NCBI GenBank assembly: GCA_937982505.1 | Contig: CALJLV010000131.1 | Span: 1-29,335, forward strand | DNA length: 29,335 nucleotides | Direction of reading: 5' to 3' | DNA from: an uncultured Desulfobacteraceae bacterium | GTDB lineage: Bacteria; Desulfobacterota; Desulfobacteria; Desulfobacterales; UBA2174 | Shown here: positions 24,211-29,335 of the stretch, in pieces | Layout of the letters: every line of letters starts with the position of its first letter | Numbering within the stretch: the first letter of the stretch is position 1 | Notes under the pieces: model-generated | Databases searched by the model: none | What the model saw: the letters and a program-made list of their open reading frames with translations, nothing else | Told to the model about the DNA's origin: nothing | Made by a program: the position numbers and the translations under genes

Positions 24211-24270
24211 GAATTCGGTTCCCGGAAAAGCGTTTTTGAAAAGGTCGTCACATCGAGGCCGGCCGCCGTT

Positions 24271-25761
24271 TCAGCCACCGGTGGAAAGCAGCCGCAAAAT
24301 GAAGATCGCGTCTTCGAGTCCGAGCTGCCCGTTTCGCGACAGATCACCGGGGACGTCTCCGGGCAGCGGTTGCTCGCCCAGAAAGGAAAGAAACATCTCC
24401 CCGGCTTCGAATTCGGAATGGGTCCCGGGGTGGGCATCGCCGAACACCGCCGCTCCGGTAAAGCCCCCGCAAAGGATCAGGGTCTGTCCCTGCCAGACAA
24501 CGGTCCGGCCGACATCGTTGAACGCGCCGCCGCCGCCGTGGCCTGCAACGATACGGCCGGAAGGCTCGTGAAAGGTGACGAACACATCCGTCCCCCCGCG
24601 GCTGGTCAGGACTTGATCCCCCAGTTGAAGGTCATCGGAAAATTCACCCGCTACGGCGATCTGGCCGGTGTAGTGCACGGCGGCGGCCCTGGCCGCATCC
24701 CGGCCCGGCCCGCCCATGGCCTTGACCCATGAAACCCGACCGTCGAACGCCTCGTAAGAGGCGACAACGGCATCGCTGTCCCCGGCAGCGGTGACCGTCT
24801 CCTCACCGAACACCGCGCTGCCGGTAAATTCTCCCGTCACCAGGACGCCGCCCGAGGCCAGGGCCGCCAGTCCATGGGCCGTGTCAGGCCCGGGACCACC
24901 GGCCCGTCGCGCCCAGTCGACCTGCCCGTCGCCATCGTAACGGGCCACGAACAGATCCGTCTGGCCGGAACTGGTGAGCATGATGGTGTCCAGGACGATC
25001 GATCCGGAAAAATCCCCGGCAACGGTCAGCGTTCCGTCCGCGTGCACGGCCATGGCGTTGATGCGCGCCGCTTCGGCGATCATCGCGTGCTCGACCCACT
25101 GGAGCGTCCCCTGGGCGTCGTACTTGGCCACGAAAGGCGTGAACAGACCGCCGCCCCCGGAGACGATCTGGGACCCGAACGTGGCGTGGGTACCGGCAAA
25201 CCATCCGGCCACATACACATTGCCGGCACCGTCCACGCCAACGCTGCTGCCATGGACATATTCCTTTTCAGAGGTCGCCCACCGGTGCCAGACCCGGTTG
25301 CCCTGGCCGTCATACTTGACTACAAACATGAAGGTGCCGCTGGCCTCGATGCTCGCGTCCCCCTGCGCGCCGCCCTCGATGAGCGCCGCGGTGGTGGCCG
25401 TCCCGGTGGCGTAGCTGTTTTCCTGGGGGTCCAGGGCCAGGGATCGTACCGCATTGGCCCCGCCGCCGCGGATCTGGCGCACCCAGCGGCTGTCCAGGGT
25501 TGGCGCCAGGCGCATCACAAAGGCATCCCCAGCGCTTTGCGAGTTCAGCCGCTGCCCCGCGAAAACACTCGCCCCCGAATAGTCGCCGCTCAAAAAAAGA
25601 TCCCCGGAGGAGGGGTCCACGGCAAGGCCGATTCCGGCAAATTGGCCACCCTGACTGATCGACTGATGGGTCCGCAAAAAGCCGGACTCGGCCCGCACGG
25701 AACCGGTGGCGACGGCAAGCAGCAGGCAGACCCCCGCAAGCCGCAGGATTGCTGTTGACAT
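24271..25761 (-). CDS. Secreted SBBP beta-propeller protein with dockerin-like end
   Basis: This 496-residue protein has a signal peptide (ILRLAGVCLLLAVATGSVRA). It carries several SBBP-type strands such as VDPSSGDLFLSGDYSG and VDGAGNVYVAGWFAGT, with repeated 'DxFVxRYD...W' segments, which fold as beta-propellers. The C-terminus GDVPGDLSRNGQLGLEDA then IFILRLLS is one dockerin-like calcium loop and helix, a tag often used for attachment on the cell surface. ATG 25761 has GAAGGAG upstream. It lies 44 bases after the giant repeat gene and 60 before the VCBS gene. No enzyme motif was seen. Confidence 0.82.
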   Translation of the reverse strand: MSTAILRLAGVCLLLAVATGSVRAESGFLRTHQSISQGGQFAGIGLAVDPSSGDLFLSGDYSGASVFAGQRLNSQSAGDAFVMRLAPTLDSRWVRQIRGGGANAVRSLALDPQENSYATGTATTAALIEGGAQGDASIEASGTFMFVVKYDGQGNRVWHRWATSEKEYVHGSSVGVDGAGNVYVAGWFAGTHATFGSQIVSGGGGLFTPFVAKYDAQGTLQWVEHAMIAEAARINAMAVHADGTLTVAGDFSGSIVLDTIMLTSSGQTDLFVARYDGDGQVDWARRAGGPGPDTAHGLAALASGGVLVTGEFTGSAVFGEETVTAAGDSDAVVASYEAFDGRVSWVKAMGGPGRDAARAAAVHYTGQIAVAGEFSDDLQLGDQVLTSRGGTDVFVTFHEPSGRIVAGHGGGGAFNDVGRTVVWQGQTLILCGGFTGAAVFGDAHPGTHSEFEAGEMFLSFLGEQPLPGDVPGDLSRNGQLGLEDAIFILRLLSTGG

Positions 25762-25805
25762 GCGATTACTCCTTCACCCCCCGATCGATTCGACCATTAA
25801 GGGGT

Positions 25806-28800
25806 TTATGCATACAGGTAAAGCGCGCCTTGCGCCGCGACGGCCATCTCCCCCTGGAGGGTCTGGTAGGACACGGACCAGTGATACGGCCCCCAGGGCA
25901 TCAGCGTGCTGGACAGCCAGCGCGCATTTTCCCCGGTCGAGGTCCATTCGGTCAGCAGGGCCGAGCCATCCCGGCTGACCTCCACCAGGTACCAGCGCAC
26001 CGCTTCCACGGGATTCCAGCTCAGCGTCAACGGCTGGCCCGAAACCGATGTCCCGTCCGGTGCCCCCGAGGCAGGCCAAATCGCGGAAACACTCAAGGCA
26101 CCCTGGGCTCCCGCACCGGCGCCGTCGCGACCATAGGCCGTAATCGTCCACTGGTAGCTTCCCGGAGCCAGGGAATAGCCCGTCGTCAAAGACGATTGAC
26201 CCCACACCCATTGATCGGAGACCGCCAGCCCTCCCTGTCGGAGTTGGACATGGTACCACAGCGCGTCGGCGGCGCAGTTCCATGAAAAGGTCAGCGGGGC
26301 GTTTTCTCCAACGGCGACCGGACCGACCACCTCAAGCGAACCCGGGTACCCGGCATCGACGTGAAAATCGATGGGCAGACTCCTGGCTTCGAAGCCTTGC
26401 GCCGTATAGGGCGTGACGGATATCTCGTACTGGCCTTGGGGCAGCACGTTGCTGGTCCAGCGGTTACCCTCCTCGACCCAGGGACTGTCGTAAAGAATCC
26501 CGTCGCGCCGGATCTCCACCGAATAGGCCAGTGCGCCGGCGGTGACCGGCCAGGTGTAGGAAAGCCTCTGGCCTTCCACCAGGACCAGATAATCCGCCTC
26601 ACCGACCACGGCCTCGCGCAGTACCACCCCCTGGCGGGCCTGTAGCAGGATCCGTCCGGAACCGCCGACATCCACCGTTTGCCGAACCGTGAGATTCCCC
26701 TGCCCAACCTCCACCCGGATCAACCCGTTGACCGTCCAAATACCACTGACAGGCGCGGTTTGAATCGGCAGAACGCTCCCGTCGGCTTCCAGGCGCTGGA
26801 CGGCCACCGGATCGGCCGGACCGCCGGCGGTTCCGATCTCCAGGCCGGCTGAATCGCCGAGCATCACATCCCCGGCGCCGGACCAAGCCGCCACGGTCAC
26901 GACCTTCAAATCGAGGGCATTGCCCGCCCCAACCCCTAGAGCTGCGCTCAGGCCCAGAGTATGGGCGATAACATCGTACGCCGCCGTGTCCCCGGCATCA
27001 CGGATGGCACCCGCCGCAGCGGTGATCTGAACCTTGCCGAGACCGGCATTGATCCCTGAAACCAGGACATCCTGATTCCCCTTGATGCGAATCGTGCCAT
27101 CGCCGCTGGAGATCGAGGCACCCTCTGCAATCTCCACCAGAGCGCCAAAAGACTCGATATCCACGCTGCCGCCCCGGGTGACGACCGCGCCCGTGATCAC
27201 CACATCCTGGAGCCCCAGCAGCGATACGTGCCCACTGACGGCGGCCACCACCCCATCGACGCGCAGGAGGCCGATTCCGCCATCGACGGCAACCCGAATG
27301 CGTCCCGTGGATCCGGTGGAAAGGGCCGACAGGATGGCGATTCCTCCATTGGTGCTGGAAAGGCTGATATCTCCGCAGGCGACGCGGATCTCGCGCAAGG
27401 CGGCATCCTGGATCTGGGTCAGGCTGCCGTTGGCGTTGACCCGCGTGACGGCGGCACGGGTGCTGCCAATGATCAGCCCGCCGTCGCTTTCCACCATCCA
27501 CGCGCCGGCCGCGGCACGCCCCGAAACCACCTCCACCGCCGTCTCGAGATGATCTGCCGCCGTGCCGATCCCGATTCCCGCCTCCAGCCGCAGCCCGGCC
27601 GCGCGCACATCCACGTGGGTATCCCCGCCGTCCAGAATCGAGCCATCGGTGGAACGCAAGGATACGCTGCCCAGGGTGTCGATCCCGCCCAGGACGATAT
27701 CGCCTGCGGCGACGACCCGGATATCGCCCTGGACGGCCACCAGCCGGCTCCCATCGGCCATCGTCATGCCTCCGGTGCCGGCCTCGATCAGGATACTGCC
27801 GGCGCCGCTGGTACGCGCGGTGGCCAGGCCATGGAAAACCACGCTTTCCGAGGCGGTCACCGTCACGTGGCCGCCTTGGGCCACAACGTCTCCGGTGAAA
27901 AGGATGCCACCGGCGCCCCCAAGGGTTTTGAGCAGGACGTGGCCGCCGCCGCCCGCGCTCACCGCCGGGGCGGGGTTGGCGGCATCGCGGGTGCCGAACA
28001 GCCGCAAATCACCGCAAGCCGCCACCAGGACGATGTGGCCATCGCCGGTGGTCAGGCCGGCCTGGCGCGTATCAGCAACTTCGGTCGTGGTGGCATCCGC
28101 GTTCAGGCGAACCACCGTCACCCCAAATTCCCCTGCCGTCACGCCATCGGTTTCCGTCAGGTAGATGCTTCCCGAGATCGAGCGGGCCGTCACCTCGTCC
28201 ACGGCGGTAGTCAGGTGTCGACCGGCCAACCCGATCGGACCCAGGGCCTCAAGCCGCAGATGCGATGCGGTCACGTTGCGCGTGGTGCCCAAGGCATTGA
28301 TGATGCCACCATTGTCCGTACCGATGCTCACGGCCGCGGCAACCACGTTGCCCAGCCGGATATCGCCCTGGGCCCAGAGCCGCGCCGCGCCGTCCAGGGC
28401 TGCCACCCGAGACGAGCCGTGCATGAGGAGCGCACCGGTTTCGGCGTTCATGAAGATCATGCCGGCGCTGGCGGTCCGCACGTTCACCCGGGCCATGAGA
28501 AAGATGTCGTCGCGGGCCTGAATCGTGACATGACCGGTGTCGCTGAGGATGTCGGCCTTCGATGTCAGGCTGCCAGCCTTTGCCTCCAGGCGAATGCCGC
28601 CACCGCCGCCGGCAACGACCGCCCGGTCCAGATTGCCCCCCTCGGTCCCGTCGGCCAGAACGATGTCCCCCTCAAGGGCCACCAGCACAATCGATCCGTC
28701 CACACCCCCGCGCAGATCCGACTGCACCGCGTCCACCACCACCGTCAGACCGCCGTCCGCGTTCAATTCGGTCACCGTTACCGTCACATCCTCAACGGTG

Positions 28801-29335
28801 ACCCCGTCGGATTCCGTCAGGTAGATCCCGCCCGTCCGGCTCAGCGCCGTGACCCGATCCACGTCGGTGCTCAGATGCCGACCGGCAGCCCCGATCTCCC
28901 CTTCGGCCTGAAGCCGCAAGGCCGCCGCCGTCACGTTCATCGTCGTCCCCGGCGCGTTGACGATCCCTCCGCTGGCCGCCTCAATGCTCACATCCGCGCC
29001 GCTGCCGACGTTGCCCAGCGTGATGTCCCCCAGAGCCCTCAGACGCGCCGAGCCTCCGGCCATCACACCGGCCGTGCCGCTCATGGTCAAGGCCCCGCCC
29101 CCGGCATCCAGCCAAACATCCCCGGCCGTGACCACCTCGACCCCTGCCCACAGATCCAGATCCGCACCCGCCTTGAACGTCACAGGCCCCGTGCCGCCGT
29201 CAACGTCCGCCCGCACCGACAGCGACCCGCCCGGCGCCGCGATCCGGACACCGCCCCCGGCCGCCACCACCTCGCCCAGGTTGCCCCCCTCGGTCCCGTC
29301 GGCCAGAACGATGTCCCCCTCAAGGGCCACCAGCA
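25806..29335 (-). CDS. Giant surface repeat protein, C-terminal part (start off window)
   Basis: At least 1175 residues are present; the start lies beyond the right edge. The protein consists of filamentous-haemagglutinin-like beta-helix repeats of about 216-220 residues, marked by 'GxIxLTExDGVT', 'LRLxAxGxIGxAGRHL' and 'SIVLVALEGDIVLADG', with diverged copies toward the C-terminus. The last 290 residues hold three Fn3-like modules, recognisable by 'LSYTWPVTAGALAYSVEIRR', 'LTFSWNCAADALWYHVQL' and 'LTLSWNPVEAVRWYLVEV'. It should be a secreted adhesin or matrix protein. No autotransporter barrel, LPxTG or dockerin appears at its C-terminus, so its exporter is unknown. Confidence 0.85.
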   Translation of the reverse strand, partial: LVALEGDIVLADGTEGGNLGEVVAAGGGVRIAAPGGSLSVRADVDGGTGPVTFKAGADLDLWAGVEVVTAGDVWLDAGGGALTMSGTAGVMAGGSARLRALGDITLGNVGSGADVSIEAASGGIVNAPGTTMNVTAAALRLQAEGEIGAAGRHLSTDVDRVTALSRTGGIYLTESDGVTVEDVTVTVTELNADGGLTVVVDAVQSDLRGGVDGSIVLVALEGDIVLADGTEGGNLDRAVVAGGGGGIRLEAKAGSLTSKADILSDTGHVTIQARDDIFLMARVNVRTASAGMIFMNAETGALLMHGSSRVAALDGAARLWAQGDIRLGNVVAAAVSIGTDNGGIINALGTTRNVTASHLRLEALGPIGLAGRHLTTAVDEVTARSISGSIYLTETDGVTAGEFGVTVVRLNADATTTEVADTRQAGLTTGDGHIVLVAACGDLRLFGTRDAANPAPAVSAGGGGHVLLKTLGGAGGILFTGDVVAQGGHVTVTASESVVFHGLATARTSGAGSILIEAGTGGMTMADGSRLVAVQGDIRVVAAGDIVLGGIDTLGSVSLRSTDGSILDGGDTHVDVRAAGLRLEAGIGIGTAADHLETAVEVVSGRAAAGAWMVESDGGLIIGSTRAAVTRVNANGSLTQIQDAALREIRVACGDISLSSTNGGIAILSALSTGSTGRIRVAVDGGIGLLRVDGVVAAVSGHVSLLGLQDVVITGAVVTRGGSVDIESFGALVEIAEGASISSGDGTIRIKGNQDVLVSGINAGLGKVQITAAAGAIRDAGDTAAYDVIAHTLGLSAALGVGAGNALDLKVVTVAAWSGAGDVMLGDSAGLEIGTAGGPADPVAVQRLEADGSVLPIQTAPVSGIWTVNGLIRVEVGQGNLTVRQTVDVGGSGRILLQARQGVVLREAVVGEADYLVLVEGQRLSYTWPVTAGALAYSVEIRRDGILYDSPWVEEGNRWTSNVLPQGQYEISVTPYTAQGFEARSLPIDFHVDAGYPGSLEVVGPVAVGENAPLTFSWNCAADALWYHVQLRQGGLAVSDQWVWGQSSLTTGYSLAPGSYQWTITAYGRDGAGAGAQGALSVSAIWPASGAPDGTSVSGQPLTLSWNPVEAVRWYLVEVSRDGSALLTEWTSTGENARWLSSTLMPWGPYHWSVSYQTLQGEMAVAAQGALYLYA
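28633..28687 (-). repeat. Near-exact DNA repeat within the adhesin, copy 1
   Basis: This segment, which encodes LVALEGDIVLADGTEGGNL, recurs base for base at 29281-29335, exactly 648 bases (216 codons) later. Flanking sequence is more diverged, so this part has been homogenised recently or is under strong constraint. The repeat probably stopped the assembly at the right edge. Confidence 0.85.
29281..29335 (-). repeat. Near-exact DNA repeat within the adhesin, copy 2
   Basis: This is the second copy of the 55-base segment at 28633-28687, cut by the window edge. The edge within a long repeat suggests more units follow outside. Confidence 0.85.

Noticed and set aside
21250..24732. 1160-residue plus-strand frame opposite the VCBS gene
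   Set aside because: Its regular 'VVEPxxIxLxxI' pattern is the mirror of the VCBS repeats on the other strand and has no signal peptide or family match.
1..29335. A CRISPR array within the window
   Set aside because: I found no series of identical 25-40 base direct repeats with unique spacers; the repeated units in 25806-29335 are coding repeats.

Overview
This window is a high-GC, almost entirely minus-strand locus built around a type III-A (Csm) CRISPR-Cas system. It probably comes from a Gram-negative bacterium, and Desulfobacterota is my best guess. That rests on composition, a dispersed 'TCATTCCGAG'-type palindromic repeat, secreted proteins with VCBS/SBBP repeats, a CFIATA-type tail and a dockerin-like end, and the style of the Cas proteins. 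It is inference; there is no rRNA or housekeeping gene to anchor it. The first 49 bases are Illumina TruSeq adapter with one mismatch, so the left edge is a contig end and not genome.

Read in the direction of transcription (right to left), the window has four blocks. (1) 29335-21850: three closely spaced genes for secreted or surface proteins, namely a giant repeat protein with Fn3-like C-terminal modules (start lies off the window), a beta-propeller protein with a dockerin-like end, and a 14-unit VCBS/FG-GAP protein. (2) 21853-21149: a decayed transposase end on the plus strand and a leader with an intrinsic terminator just before the next gene. (3) 21148-16835: three overlapping genes for a sigma-70-like factor, a protein with a zinc anti-sigma signature (Hx3Cx2C), and a Lon-type (S16) Ser-Lys protease domain without AAA+ module fused to a helical-repeat region. 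(4) 16628-350: the CRISPR system, with cas6, cas10, csm2, csm3, csm4 and csm5, a probable csx20 ring nuclease, a HigBA-type toxin-antitoxin pair, a broken HEPN/MNT pair, a csx1-type CARF-HEPN RNase, then a TPR gene, a CRISPR-associated primase-polymerase (CAPP), cas1 and cas2. A possible CRISPR leader follows cas2, and the contig stops before any array.

How it fits together: Cas6 matures crRNA and Csm2-5/Cas10 form the effector. The Cas10 HD and GGDD motifs are both intact, so DNA cleavage and cyclic oligoadenylate synthesis are expected. Csx1 would answer the signal and Csx20 would degrade it. Cas1, Cas2 and CAPP form the adaptation module. The stretch from about 4.75 to 9.2 kb is a graveyard: a truncated copy of the TPR gene start, a lipoprotein tail, a HEPN stump, a csx20 relic and a palindromic repeat.

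The most interesting candidate for a new system is the sigma / zinc anti-sigma / Lon-TPR operon directly upstream of the csm genes. It resembles in logic the cyclic-oligonucleotide-activated CalpL-CalpT-CalpS cascade, but I see no SAVED or CARF sensor in the protease. An alternative is that it regulates the adjacent surface-protein genes.
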